A program made the translations under genes and the position numbers. The notes under the pieces are model-generated. The model searched no databases. It was not told the DNA's origin and saw only the letters and a list, made by a program, of their open reading frames with translations. Shown piece by piece: positions 7,987 through 16,911 of a stretch of 48,227 bases of DNA. This DNA is from Phocaeicola sp. (GTDB lineage Bacteria; Bacteroidota; Bacteroidia; Bacteroidales; Bacteroidaceae), in the NCBI GenBank assembly GCA_020026225.1, contig JAHHQU010000010.1, forward strand, positions 1 through 48,227, written 5' to 3'. Positions within the stretch are counted from its first letter, which is position 1. Every line of letters starts with the position of its first letter.

Positions 7987-9225
7987 TTATTCCCAAACCA
8001 AGTAAGCAGAAACCAACCAATGGTTCAATTCATCACCGTTAACCGGCTGAGCTTTTGGAATATCAATTGTAAAGGTGTGCTGTCCTGCTTTCAAGTCACC
8101 CAATTCTACAGTTTCAGGGAACACGTCGCTACCCGGACACCAGTTAGAACGAGACAAGTCGGAAGAAGCCAAAGGTTCTTCAACTTGCTTTTCACGATAA
8201 CCGGTATCGCTGATGTAAGAAGCCAGACGTTTGATCAACCACACACCTGTAGCAGGATTGAAACGACGGAATGAAGCACAGTCGTCACGCCAAGGAAGGA
8301 AGCTGTACACTTCTTTTCCATCGATAGAAAGAATGTTCTGGTTCGGAGTGAACTCATCACCGCCGCTGTGACCTCCATGACCTGTTACAATATACTTCAA
8401 CTGTACGTTTTTAGCATCAACAGGCAAAGTAAAATCAGCGATCAATGGTCTGCGAGAGAAGATGTCTGGATATTCCTGACCGATATAGTACACGGTATTC
8501 ACCAAAGGAGTGATCTGACGCTTAGGCATAACATCGCAAGTGATTTCACTTTCCTTGACATCCAGTTCTACATTTGCCAAATAACCTTCAGGAGTCCAAG
8601 TATCAATGAAGATACCTACGTAAGCTTCATTTTCAAGCATAGGATACAAATGAGTGATATCCTGCTGCCATACTACGCATTTTTCCCATTTCGGAATATA
8701 AACAGGACGACGCTTTGCACTCAACTTATCGTTGTTTGAGCTAAAATGACCGACACCAAACGGAGTCATAAAACGAAGCAACTCTACTGTAGGAAGATAA
8801 TCCTTACCTTCTACAACACCGAGCAACTTTTCAACCTTTGTGCTGTCTACTTCTGGGAACTTTGCTTTTCCCTGAGCGATGGTCAGCAAATTGACTGCTG
8901 ATTTAGGCAAGACAAAAACAGAACCCGACTTGTCCCAACGGTCACCGTTAGAAGCCACCTGCACATTGATATTAATTTTGACGTTACGTTCATACTTAGG
9001 AAGAGTGACCTTCTTTAAAAGAATACGGCCGTTTACCAAACGAATCACTCCGTTGGAATCAGCTTCATTGAAGTTCTTGAGAGAATCCGGTCTGAAGCGG
9101 ATATGCTCATTTTCAAAAACCGTTACTTTACAATCACCCTGAGCAGGCAATTCCTTGTGTCCACAAGAACATTGGAAAGCCGCTACAACGCCCACCGCGA
9201 ATAGAACGAAAGATTTCTTAAACAT
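7987..9225 (-). CDS. PNGase F-type peptide-N4-(N-acetyl-glucosaminyl)asparagine amidase, probable lipoprotein
   Basis: Enzymes of this family cut whole N-linked glycans from glycoproteins at the Asn-GlcNAc bond. The 412 residues show a signal sequence with cysteines at 19 and 21 (non-ideal lipobox), then two jelly-roll domains as in PNGase F: N-glycanase N domain about 35-215 and C domain about 235-410. Family signatures are GDRWDKSGS (its Trp97-Asp98 probably equal the Trp-Asp pair at the Elizabethkingia active site), VTGHGGHSGGDEFTPNQN, and SRSNWCPGSDVFPE near the end. It stands apart from any sugar-utilisation locus, downstream of the DUF4301 gene. A surface role in releasing host N-glycans is likely but inferred. 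Confidence 0.88.
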   Translation of the reverse strand: MFKKSFVLFAVGVVAAFQCSCGHKELPAQGDCKVTVFENEHIRFRPDSLKNFNEADSNGVIRLVNGRILLKKVTLPKYERNVKININVQVASNGDRWDKSGSVFVLPKSAVNLLTIAQGKAKFPEVDSTKVEKLLGVVEGKDYLPTVELLRFMTPFGVGHFSSNNDKLSAKRRPVYIPKWEKCVVWQQDITHLYPMLENEAYVGIFIDTWTPEGYLANVELDVKESEITCDVMPKRQITPLVNTVYYIGQEYPDIFSRRPLIADFTLPVDAKNVQLKYIVTGHGGHSGGDEFTPNQNILSIDGKEVYSFLPWRDDCASFRRFNPATGVWLIKRLASYISDTGYREKQVEEPLASSDLSRSNWCPGSDVFPETVELGDLKAGQHTFTIDIPKAQPVNGDELNHWLVSAYLVWE

Positions 9226-9279
9226 TTTCTTTAATGACTTTTAAATTATAATTGATAGTTATTGATAAATCTGCTACAT

Positions 9280-9340
9280 AAAAAAGCGGTCATTCCAAAA
9301 TGGCAGATAACACTCGGTTGCTATTTTGGAACGACCGTTT
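9280..9340 (-). terminator. Terminator after the DUF4301 gene
   Basis: A long imperfect hairpin (about 9284-9307 with 9318-9340, arms containing TTCCAAAAT and ATTTTGGAA) is followed by a T-run in the minus direction. It separates the DUF4301 and PNGase genes. Confidence 0.7.
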
Positions 9341-9355
9341 CCCAAAGGAGAAATA

Positions 9356-10876
9356 TTATTGATGTTGTTCTCTCAACAAATCATTCACTGTCTTAACCGG
9401 ATTGAAAGTACTCAATGGAACTTCTACGAATACAGTGCTCCAATCGCTCATTGAACCGTTCCACAAACCTGGAAGTTCAAGTGCTTTCAAGTCCTTGCCA
9501 CCTTTCGACTTATATGAGATAAAGCCAGTAGCCTTATCCACGAAGTCAACCAAGTTGAATTTCTTTCCTTTATAATCTCGTACCGCACAAACCAAGTCAA
9601 CAGGATTGAAGTGAGTACCCTTTTCAAACATGGCTTTCTTTTCAGGGTCTTTCATGTCAATCTGAGAACTTTCCAAAATCTGAAGTGAAATGGTTCCATC
9701 TGGGTTGTAAGCCAAGAACGGACCACCACCCGGTTCGCCCACGTTTTTAACCATACCGCAAACACGCATCGGTCGGTTCAACTTCTTACGCAAGTAAATC
9801 ACCAATTCTGCATCTTCCAGGTTAGCGATGTCTTCCTTACGGCAACGCAAGTCGTTTTCTACGAAGCGAGTGATTTCTTCCAACTGTTCTACAGTATATT
9901 TGCCACCGTCCAACAATTCCAAGTATTCGAAAGCCTTCTTCTGAAGGGTTACCAAAACACCTGCCAACAGTTTCTTATAAGTTACGGTATCACCTTTCAA
10001 GCGGTCTGGAACCACGTTATCAATATTCTTGATGAATACGACATCAGCATCCAAATCATTCAAGTTTTCAATCAAAGCGCCATGACCTCCCGGACGGAAC
10101 AACAATTTACCGTCTACACGGAATGGATTGTTTTCCATATCAGCGGCAAGTGTATCTGTACTTGGCTTCTGTTCTGAGAAACTGACATTGTATTTAATGC
10201 CGAATTTGGCTGCATATTCTGCCACCTTAACGTCAACCAACTTTTGGAACAATTCACGGTGTTCAGTAGAAACGGTAAAGTGCACATTCACTTCTCCACT
10301 CTTGCCTGCAGCATAAAGAGCGCCTTCTACCAAATGTTCTTCCAATGGTGTACGTACACCATCTTCATAACGATGGAACTTCAACAAGCCTTTTGGCAAT
10401 GAACCGTAGTTCAAACCAGCTCCTTCCAATAAGTTAGAAACGACAGCCTTGAAATTCTTGGCAGCTACCAATTCATCAATGGTCTTGCCTGTATTATCCA
10501 AACATGCAGCGTTCAAATCATTATAGAAAGCGAAATCATGTACATGTTCAAAGAACTTCTTTTCAAAATCGGTAGACGGTTCATCGTAATCCGCACCCAA
10601 GAATTCAAACATATTCTTGAACATACGGCTGGCAGCTCCTGAAGCAGGAACAAACTTAACCACTTTCTTGTCGCCTTCCTTATAAGCATCCCAGGCTGCT
10701 AAATACGCTTTTTGCTCAGCTTCAGTTGCCGACAAAATTCCACCGTTTTCTATAGAAGCGGCAGCAGATAGTCGCAAAAATGGGAAACCCTTCTTAAAAC
10801 TTGCCAACTGATCGGCGATTTTTTCTTCCGAAATGCCTTTCTTGGCCAACAATTCTCTATCTTCTTGTGTCAACAT
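9356..10876 (-). CDS. DUF4301 family protein
   Basis: A 506-residue, probably cytoplasmic protein that I recognise as the DUF4301 family, widespread and conserved in Bacteroidetes. It has no signal peptide or membrane segment. Notable conserved-looking stretches are KFVPASGAASRMFKNMFEFL near residue 78, the Gly-rich FRPGGHGALIENLNDLDADVVFIKNIDNVVPD near 265, and GMVKNVGEPGGGPFLAYNPDGT near 375. The SGAASRMFK and GGHGALIENL parts recall nucleotidyltransferase or sugar-phosphate-binding loops, but I would not assign an activity. The gene is single, with its own promoter and terminator. Confidence 0.82.
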   Translation of the reverse strand: MLTQEDRELLAKKGISEEKIADQLASFKKGFPFLRLSAAASIENGGILSATEAEQKAYLAAWDAYKEGDKKVVKFVPASGAASRMFKNMFEFLGADYDEPSTDFEKKFFEHVHDFAFYNDLNAACLDNTGKTIDELVAAKNFKAVVSNLLEGAGLNYGSLPKGLLKFHRYEDGVRTPLEEHLVEGALYAAGKSGEVNVHFTVSTEHRELFQKLVDVKVAEYAAKFGIKYNVSFSEQKPSTDTLAADMENNPFRVDGKLLFRPGGHGALIENLNDLDADVVFIKNIDNVVPDRLKGDTVTYKKLLAGVLVTLQKKAFEYLELLDGGKYTVEQLEEITRFVENDLRCRKEDIANLEDAELVIYLRKKLNRPMRVCGMVKNVGEPGGGPFLAYNPDGTISLQILESSQIDMKDPEKKAMFEKGTHFNPVDLVCAVRDYKGKKFNLVDFVDKATGFISYKSKGGKDLKALELPGLWNGSMSDWSTVFVEVPLSTFNPVKTVNDLLREQHQ

Positions 10877-10923
10877 GTTATTGATTTTTTAAAGATTAAT
10901 TCAAAAATTTATGGTTTGATGTC

Positions 10924-10931
10924 CAAAATTA
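10924..10931 (-). promoter_or_regulatory. -7 promoter box of the DUF4301 gene
   Basis: TAATTTTG on the minus strand fits TAnnTTTG and lies about 48 bases before the ATG at 10876. No clear -33 box. Confidence 0.45.
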
Positions 10932-10998
10932 TAAAAAATACTGAAACTTACCGAATAAGAAACAGAAAAAAACTATCTTTACCCAAAAGAAAAAGAAT

Positions 10999-13221
10999 AT
11001 GCACATGGAAGAATCTCGTTTTTTTACTTCGGAAGAGCGTATTTTATTGTTTGACCTCTATAAAAAACTGCTCAAGCTGTCAAAAGACACTTTACAGAAA
11101 GACGACTGCAGAAAGCTGAAATCTCACTTGAAGAAAGTGGCGAATTCCGGAAGTTTTCCCCGCAACGCTTTTGGCATGAATCCAATCATCAAAGATATGC
11201 AAACGGCCATCATCGTGGCCGAAGAAATCGGCATGCGTCGTGCGTCGATTATCGGCATCATGCTTCATGAATCCGTCAAGAACCATATCTGTTCTTTGGA
11301 AGATGTACAGAAAGAATACGGAGAAGACGTTGCTGGAATCATCAAGGGATTGGTAAAAATCAATGAGCTTTATTCCAAGAGTCCGACTATTGAATCTGAA
11401 AATTTCCGCAACCTGCTCCTTTCTTTTGCGGAAGACATGCGCGTAATCTTAATTATGATTGCCGACCGTGTCAATCTGATGAGACAAATCAAAGACAATT
11501 CGAACAACGATGCCCGTCTTCTGATTTCCAACGAAGCTGCCCACCTTTATGCTCCCCTCGCCCACAAGCTGGGTCTGTATAAACTAAAGTCAGAACTGGA
11601 AGACCTGTCTCTTAAATACATGGAGCACGATGTATACTATCACATCAAGGACAAGTTGAATGCAACCAAGGCTGCACGCGACCAATACATTGAAGCGTTC
11701 ATCGAACCGATACGCAAGAAGCTGGAAGCTGCCGGACTGAAATTCCACATGAAGGGACGTACCAAATCCATCCACTCCATCTATCAAAAGATGAAGAAAC
11801 AAGGATGTCCATTCGAAGGAGTTTACGATTTGTTTGCCATTCGTGTCATCTTGGACTCTGCCTACGAGAAAGAGAAACAAGAGTGCTGGCAAGTATACTC
11901 CTTGATTACCGATATGTACCTGCCGAACCCCAAACGTCTCCGCGACTGGTTGTCTGTGCCTAAAAGCAATGGATACGAATCACTCCACATTACAGTCATG
12001 GGCCCGCAAGGCAAATGGGTAGAAGTTCAAATCCGTACCGAACGCATGGATGAGATTGCCGAGAAGGGATTGGCTGCACACTGGAGATACAAAGGCATTA
12101 AAGGTGAAACCGGCTTGGACGAATGGCTGAATACGATTCGAGAAACGCTGGAGAACACCGAATCCGACCGAGAGATGATGGACCAGTTCAAGCTGGACCT
12201 TTATAAAGATGAAGTGTTTGTCTTTACCCCGAAAGGTGATTTATACAAACTTCCTCAAGGATCTACCGTCTTGGATTTCGCCTTTTCCATCCATACCAAT
12301 CTGGGATGCAAATGTACCGGAGCCAAAGTCAACGGCAAGAACGTACCTATCCGTCACCATCTGAACAGTGGCGACCAGGTGGAGATTCTAAGTTCACCTA
12401 CTCAGTCCCCCAAACAAGATTGGCTGAATATCGTGACGACTTCCAAAGCCAGAAACAAAATTCGTTTGGCTTTGAAAGAAATTACGGCCCGCCAGACCGA
12501 ATTTGCGAAGGAAACCTTAGAAAGAAAATTCAAGAACCGAAAAATAGGATACGAAGAAGCCATCCTGATGCGTCTGATACGCAAGTTAGGATTCAAGACC
12601 GTCACTGATTTCTATCAGAGCATAGCCGATGAAAGCATCGATGTCAATGAAATCATCGACCGCTACGTGGAAATGCAGAAAAAAGAATCAGAACAGAACG
12701 ACGACATCGTATACCGCAGTGCGCAAGACTTCAGCATCCAACAATCCAGCGAGATACAGAAATCATTTAAAGATGATGTACTCGTTATCGGAAAAGACTT
12801 GAAAGGCATTGACTTCACACTCGCCAAATGCTGTAATCCGATTTACGGAGATGAAGTGTTCGGTTTCGTTACCATTTCGGGAGGAATCAAGATTCACCGT
12901 TGCGACTGTCCGAATGCCAAAGAAATGAGGACTCGTTTCCCTTACCGCATCGTACGGGCTCGCTGGGCAGGAAAAAGTCTCGGGAAACAATACCCTATTC
13001 CCCTGCGCATCATCGGACACGACGACATCGGTATCATTACGAACATTACTTCTATCATCAATAAAGAAGACAACATTTCGCTGCGTTCCATCGGAATTGA
13101 TTCACACGACGGACTATTCTCGGGAATGCTGACAGTCATGGTAGACGATACCTCCAAACTGGAACAGCTGATTAAAAAGCTGCGTACAGTAAAAGGGGTA
13201 AAACAAGTGAGCAGAGGTTAA
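10999..13221 (+). CDS. relA: RelA/SpoT-family (p)ppGpp synthetase with degenerate hydrolase domain
   Basis: A 740-residue long RSH protein that makes the alarmone (p)ppGpp. Order: HD region (about 50-200), synthetase (about 240-360), TGS (about 400-465), zinc-finger-like segment with KCCNP and HRCDCP (about 610-650), and C-terminal ACT (about 665-740). The synthetase keeps KGRTKSIHSIYQKM and EVQIRTERMDEIAEKGLAAHWRY. The HD region does not look active: HDxxED is HESVKN (90-95), the first metal histidine appears as Asn61, and only Asp156 of ADR remains. The charge motif is RLRD, close to the RxKD of bifunctional enzymes. I therefore predict a synthetase-only RelA-like enzyme. A start at codon 3 (11005) is equally possible. 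Confidence 0.9.
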   Translation: MHMEESRFFTSEERILLFDLYKKLLKLSKDTLQKDDCRKLKSHLKKVANSGSFPRNAFGMNPIIKDMQTAIIVAEEIGMRRASIIGIMLHESVKNHICSLEDVQKEYGEDVAGIIKGLVKINELYSKSPTIESENFRNLLLSFAEDMRVILIMIADRVNLMRQIKDNSNNDARLLISNEAAHLYAPLAHKLGLYKLKSELEDLSLKYMEHDVYYHIKDKLNATKAARDQYIEAFIEPIRKKLEAAGLKFHMKGRTKSIHSIYQKMKKQGCPFEGVYDLFAIRVILDSAYEKEKQECWQVYSLITDMYLPNPKRLRDWLSVPKSNGYESLHITVMGPQGKWVEVQIRTERMDEIAEKGLAAHWRYKGIKGETGLDEWLNTIRETLENTESDREMMDQFKLDLYKDEVFVFTPKGDLYKLPQGSTVLDFAFSIHTNLGCKCTGAKVNGKNVPIRHHLNSGDQVEILSSPTQSPKQDWLNIVTTSKARNKIRLALKEITARQTEFAKETLERKFKNRKIGYEEAILMRLIRKLGFKTVTDFYQSIADESIDVNEIIDRYVEMQKKESEQNDDIVYRSAQDFSIQQSSEIQKSFKDDVLVIGKDLKGIDFTLAKCCNPIYGDEVFGFVTISGGIKIHRCDCPNAKEMRTRFPYRIVRARWAGKSLGKQYPIPLRIIGHDDIGIITNITSIINKEDNISLRSIGIDSHDGLFSGMLTVMVDDTSKLEQLIKKLRTVKGVKQVSRG

Positions 13222-13291
13222 AATCCAGACTTTTTAAAGCACAAATTGTTAATTATTAAAAGAATCAACGCCAAGATATCTTATAAAAGAC

Positions 13292-13299
13292 TACCTTTG
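13292..13299 (+). promoter_or_regulatory. -7 promoter box of the DUF1573 gene
   Basis: TACCTTTG matches TAnnTTTG and lies 25 bases before the ATG at 13325. No good -33 box. Confidence 0.5.
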
Positions 13300-13324
13300 T
13301 GCAAACAAAAAAATCAGAATCATT

Positions 13325-13726
13325 ATGAAAAGATTTATATTTACAACATTTTTTGTACTGGCAGGCATCCTAACGGCATTGGCCGACGGTGCTGCAGAAA
13401 TCAAGTTCGACAAGACCAAACACAACTTCGGCATGTTTTCTGAAAGCAGTCCCAAAGTCACCTGCACTTTCACATTTAAGAATGTAGGCGACGGTCCGCT
13501 GATTATCCATCAAGCCATCGCTTCATGTGGATGTACCGTACCACAATACCCGAAAGAACCGATCAAAGCCGGCGAATCCGGTGCAATAACGGTCACATAC
13601 AATGGTTACGGACGATTTCCCGGCCGTTTCCGCAAGAGTATAACCATTCGCACCAACGGCAAAACAGAAATCACCCGCCTCATCATTGAAGGTGAAATGA
13701 CTCCTGCCGCAGCCGACATCAAGTAA
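13325..13726 (+). CDS. DUF1573 secreted protein
   Basis: A 133-residue exported protein: a signal peptide of about 20 residues ending near LADGAA, then one Ig-like/ASPM-type beta-sandwich domain. The signature is KHNFGMFSESSPKVTCTFTFKNVGDGPLIIHQAIASCGCTVPQYPKEPIKAGESG, which is the DUF1573 pattern (a Cys-Gly-Cys-Thr turn followed by Pro and Gly/Glu). The family is abundant in Bacteroidetes and of unknown function, presumed periplasmic or surface. It stands alone between relA and the OPT transporter, with its own promoter. Confidence 0.85.
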   Translation: MKRFIFTTFFVLAGILTALADGAAEIKFDKTKHNFGMFSESSPKVTCTFTFKNVGDGPLIIHQAIASCGCTVPQYPKEPIKAGESGAITVTYNGYGRFPGRFRKSITIRTNGKTEITRLIIEGEMTPAAADIK

Positions 13727-13771
13727 AACAAGAAACAGAGAAGAACGGTATAAAACCGTTATCTTTATTCG

Positions 13772-13810
13772 AAGCGAGCGTTCATTTATACAGAAATGAG
13801 CGCTCGCTTT
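13772..13810 (+). terminator. Hairpin after the DUF1573 gene
   Basis: AAGCGAGCG...TTT pairs with AAATGAGCGCTCGCTT over 16 positions with one G-T wobble. The following T-run is weak (TTTGAATTT), so termination is probable rather than certain. Confidence 0.55.
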
Positions 13811-13853
13811 GAATTTACAGGTTCCATACGCTTTCTAAATGAAGTATTTTTAT

Positions 13854-13861
13854 TAGCTTTG
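13854..13861 (+). promoter_or_regulatory. -7 promoter box of the OPT transporter gene
   Basis: TAGCTTTG fits TAnnTTTG, about 43 bases before the ATG at 13905. Confidence 0.45.
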
Positions 13862-13904
13862 GCAAGCCGAAACGATTTATTAATTAACAATCTAGTATAA
13901 AAAC

Positions 13905-15896
13905 ATGAATTCAGAACAAGAAAAGCAAACCGGTCTGCATGAAAATGCATTCCGTCCACTCAAACCGGGCGAGAAATATGAGCCACTCATGTCGCCCGAC
14001 CGAAACTATCCAGAAGTAAACCTATGGTCAGTCAGTTGGGGAATCGTCATGGCTGTCATTTTCTCTGCAGCCGCAGCCTACCTCGGACTAAAAGTCGGTC
14101 AGGTTTTTGAAGCAGCAATCCCCATCGCCATCATTGCAGTAGGCGTATCCAGCGCCACCAAACGTAAAGGAGCATTGGGAGAGAATGTTATGATTCAATC
14201 CATCGGAGCCTGCTCCGGAGTCATCGTGGCCGGTGCCATCTTTACACTTCCAGCCCTGTACATTCTACAAGAGAAATATCCAGAAATGACGGTCAACTTC
14301 ATGCAGAGGTTTATCAGTTCACTTCTCGGCGGTGTTTTAGGCATTCTTTTCTTGATTCCATTCCGCAAGTACTTCGTAAAAGACAAACACGGTGAATACC
14401 CCTTCCCTGAAGCAACAGCCAGTACACAGGTTCTTGTATCAGGAGAAAAAGGAGGCGACCAGGCGAAACCATTGTTAGTGGCCGGTGTCATCGGCGGTCT
14501 TTATGATTTTATCGTCGGTACATTCGGATGGTGGAACGAAAACTTCACAAGCCGAGTATGCGGTTGGGGAGAAACACTTGCCGACAAGTTCAAACTGGTC
14601 TTCAAGATCAACACCGGTGCAGCGGTCCTCGGTTTGGGCTATATCGTCGGTTTGAAATACGCAGCCATCATCTGTGCCGGTTCATTGGCCGTATGGCTCC
14701 TCATCGTTCCGGGCATCTCCCTCTTTTGGGGCGACCAAGTGCTGAATGCATGGAATCCGGAAATAACCACAGCCGTACAGGACATGTCACCGGAACTCAT
14801 CTTTAAAGAATACGCAAAAAGTATCGGCATCGGCGGTATCGCTGTAGCAGGTATCATCGGTATCGTACGTTCATGGGGCATCATCAAGAGTGCAGTCAGC
14901 TTGGCTGCCAATGAAATGGGCGGTAAGAAAAGCGAAGAAAAAGTAGAACGTACCCAGAAGGATATTTCCATGAAGATTATAGCCTTCGGTTCTATCTTCA
15001 CTTTATTACTGGTTCTGCTGTTCTTCTATTTTGACGTCATGCAAGGAAACGTACTTCATACCGTCGTTGCCCTATTGCTGGTAGCAGTCATTGCATTCCT
15101 CTTTACTACTGTAGCGGCAAATGCAATTGCCATTGTAGGTACGAACCCCGTATCAGGCATGACATTGATGACCTTGATTCTTGCTTCAGTCATCATGGTA
15201 GCCGTAGGTTTGAACGGTGCTTCAGGAATGGTTGCCGCACTGGTCATGGGTGGTGTAGTCTGCACCGCATTGGCCATGGCAGGAGGTTTCATTACCGACT
15301 TGAAGATTGGTTACTGGTTGGGAAGTACTCCTAAGAAACAAGAGACCTGGAAATTCCTCGGTACCTTGGTGTCATCGGCTACAGTAGGCGGCGTCATCAT
15401 GGTTTTGAACGACTCTTACGGATTCACCAGCGGACAGTTGGCTGCTCCTCAAGCCAATGCTATGGCTGCCGTCATCGACCCTCTGATGAACGGTGTGGGC
15501 GCACCTTGGTTACTATATGGAATCGGAGGTGTATTAGCCCTTGTCCTCACTTATTTCAAAGTACCCGCTTTAGCATTCGCCTTAGGTATGTTCATTCCAT
15601 TGGAACTCAACCTCCCACTGCTGGTAGGTGGAGCCATCAACTGGTATGTAACCACCCGCAGCCAAGATGAATCCGTCAATCAGCAACGCGGTGAAAAAGG
15701 TACCCTTTTGGCTTCCGGCTTCATTGCAGGCGGTGCCTTGATGGGCGTAGTCAGTGCCATCATGCGTTACTGCGACATCAACCTCATCAATGAATCCTGG
15801 TTAGCCAATCCAATGAGTGAAGTTGCTTCATTGGCAGCCTACCTCATCTTGATTGTTTATTTGGTTAAAGCCAGTATGTGCATTAAAAAGGCTTAA
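13905..15896 (+). CDS. OPT-family oligopeptide transporter
   Basis: A 663-residue inner-membrane protein with about 14-16 hydrophobic segments, belonging to the OPT superfamily of proton-coupled peptide (or metal-chelate) importers. Recognisable pieces are the N-terminal NLWSVSWGIVMAVIFSAAAAYLGLKVGQVFEAAIPIAI, the KHGEYPFPEATASTQVLVSGEKGG loop, SAVSLAANEMGG, and the second-half TTVAANAIAIVGTNPVSGMTLMTLI. The length is normal for the bacterial class. The gene is monocistronic between its own promoter and a strong terminator. The actual substrate is not readable; oligopeptide import is the family's default. Confidence 0.9.
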   Translation: MNSEQEKQTGLHENAFRPLKPGEKYEPLMSPDRNYPEVNLWSVSWGIVMAVIFSAAAAYLGLKVGQVFEAAIPIAIIAVGVSSATKRKGALGENVMIQSIGACSGVIVAGAIFTLPALYILQEKYPEMTVNFMQRFISSLLGGVLGILFLIPFRKYFVKDKHGEYPFPEATASTQVLVSGEKGGDQAKPLLVAGVIGGLYDFIVGTFGWWNENFTSRVCGWGETLADKFKLVFKINTGAAVLGLGYIVGLKYAAIICAGSLAVWLLIVPGISLFWGDQVLNAWNPEITTAVQDMSPELIFKEYAKSIGIGGIAVAGIIGIVRSWGIIKSAVSLAANEMGGKKSEEKVERTQKDISMKIIAFGSIFTLLLVLLFFYFDVMQGNVLHTVVALLLVAVIAFLFTTVAANAIAIVGTNPVSGMTLMTLILASVIMVAVGLNGASGMVAALVMGGVVCTALAMAGGFITDLKIGYWLGSTPKKQETWKFLGTLVSSATVGGVIMVLNDSYGFTSGQLAAPQANAMAAVIDPLMNGVGAPWLLYGIGGVLALVLTYFKVPALAFALGMFIPLELNLPLLVGGAINWYVTTRSQDESVNQQRGEKGTLLASGFIAGGALMGVVSAIMRYCDINLINESWLANPMSEVASLAAYLILIVYLVKASMCIKKA

Positions 15897-15919
15897 AGAA
15901 TAAATAGCTCCCAATGAGA

Positions 15920-15966
15920 AATCCCCTAAAATCCGACTTGAAAGCGGTTTTTTAGGGGATTTTTTA
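15920..15966 (+). terminator. Terminator of the OPT gene
   Basis: AATCCCCTAAAA pairs with TTTTAGGGGATT, followed directly by TTTTT: a textbook intrinsic terminator 24 bases after the stop codon. Confidence 0.9.
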
Positions 15967-15986
15967 CAAATAATAACCGCCAACTA

Positions 15987-16017
15987 TTTGTGAGACAAAA
16001 GAAAAGGCGTATATTTG
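15987..16017 (+). promoter_or_regulatory. rpsP promoter, full consensus
   Basis: TTTG (15987-15990), a 19-base spacer, then TATATTTG (16010-16017) followed by C. This is the complete Bacteroidetes -33/-7 pattern and one of the best promoters in the window, as expected for a ribosomal protein gene. The leader is about 57 bases. Confidence 0.85.
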
Positions 16018-16080
16018 CACCCGCTAATACGGGTTATTAGCATAATTCAAATCATTCATAATAAAAAATTATTTTAAGAA

Positions 16081-16629
16081 ATGGCAACTAAAATCAGATT
16101 GCAGAGAAACGGACGCAAAAGCTATGCGTTCTATTCAATTGTCGTAGCTGACGAAAGAGCACCACGTGATGGTAAATTTACTGAAAAACTCGGTACTTAC
16201 AACCCTAATACCGATCCTGCCACAGTAGATTTGAATTTTGAACGTGCATTGCACTGGGTAATGGTAGGTGCACAGCCTACAGATACTGTTCGCAACATTT
16301 TGTCTGGCGAAGGTGTTTACATGAAGAAACACTTGTTGGGCGGTGTAGCTAAAGGTGCATTCGACGAAGCACAGGCTGAAGCTAAATTCAACGCTTGGAA
16401 AGAAAACAAACAGTCAGGTTTGGACGCTTTGAGAGCAAAACAGGAAGAAGCTAAGAAAGCTGAAGCTAAAGCTCGTTTGGAAGCAGAACAGAAAGTAAAC
16501 GAAGAAATCGCTAAGAAAGTAGCAGAAAAGAAAGCTGCTGAAGCTGCTGCAAAAGCTGAAGCTGAAGCTGCTGCTAACGCTGAAGCTCAGGCTGAAGAAG
16601 CTACAGAAGAAGCTCCTGCTGAAGCATAA
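16081..16629 (+). CDS. rpsP: 30S ribosomal protein S16 with long C-terminal tail
   Basis: S16 is an early-assembly protein of the small ribosomal subunit. Residues 1-85 are clear S16: MATKIRLQRNGRKSYAFYSIVVADERAPRDGKFTEKLGTYNPNTDP and WVMVGAQPTDTVRNILSGEGVYMKKHL. Residues about 95-182 are an extra Ala/Glu/Lys-rich, probably helical extension (KAEAKARLEAEQKVNEEIAKKVAEKKAAEAAAK), built from repeated GCTGAAGCT-like codons. The total of 182 residues compares with about 80-90 in E. coli and is usual for Bacteroidetes S16. It is transcribed alone here, not with rimM-trmD-rplS as in many bacteria. Confidence 0.97.
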   Translation: MATKIRLQRNGRKSYAFYSIVVADERAPRDGKFTEKLGTYNPNTDPATVDLNFERALHWVMVGAQPTDTVRNILSGEGVYMKKHLLGGVAKGAFDEAQAEAKFNAWKENKQSGLDALRAKQEEAKKAEAKARLEAEQKVNEEIAKKVAEKKAAEAAAKAEAEAAANAEAQAEEATEEAPAEA

Positions 16630-16660
16630 TTCTTTTTTACTTAATAAAAAGACTTTTATA

Positions 16661-16694
16661 AAGGATACATCCTCATGGATGTATCCTTTTTTTT
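16661..16694 (+). terminator. rpsP terminator
   Basis: Perfect 12-bp stem AAGGATACATCC/GGATGTATCCTT with a four-base loop, followed by a run of eight T. Confidence 0.92.
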
Positions 16695-16798
16695 GTGCCA
16701 CTGCCTGCACGACTTGCATACCTGCCGATGCATCATGAAGTACGTAGCAGATTACAAAGGATTCGTCCTCTCTTTACCGGACACTCAATCCAGGCATC

Positions 16799-16850
16799 AA
16801 AAAAAGAAGGCATTCAAACACGTGCCAATTCACGGTTTGAATGCCTTCTT
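16799..16850 (-). terminator. Terminator of the BACON nuclease gene
   Basis: Arms 16804-16819 and 16835-16850 are a perfect 16-bp match (AAGAAGGCATTCAAAC and complement), followed in the minus direction by seven T. A second hairpin (16860-16895, CTGTCTCATG arms) lies between it and the nuclease stop and may stabilise the mRNA end. Confidence 0.85.
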
Positions 16851-16911
16851 CTTATTCTCACTGTCTCATGAGGAGAATCCTCCCCATGAGACAGTATTTA
16901 AAGTTTCAAAA

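Noticed and set aside
16414..16719. Ser/Phe-rich frame opposite the rpsP tail
   Set aside because: It is the reverse reading of the repetitive Ala/Glu codons of S16.
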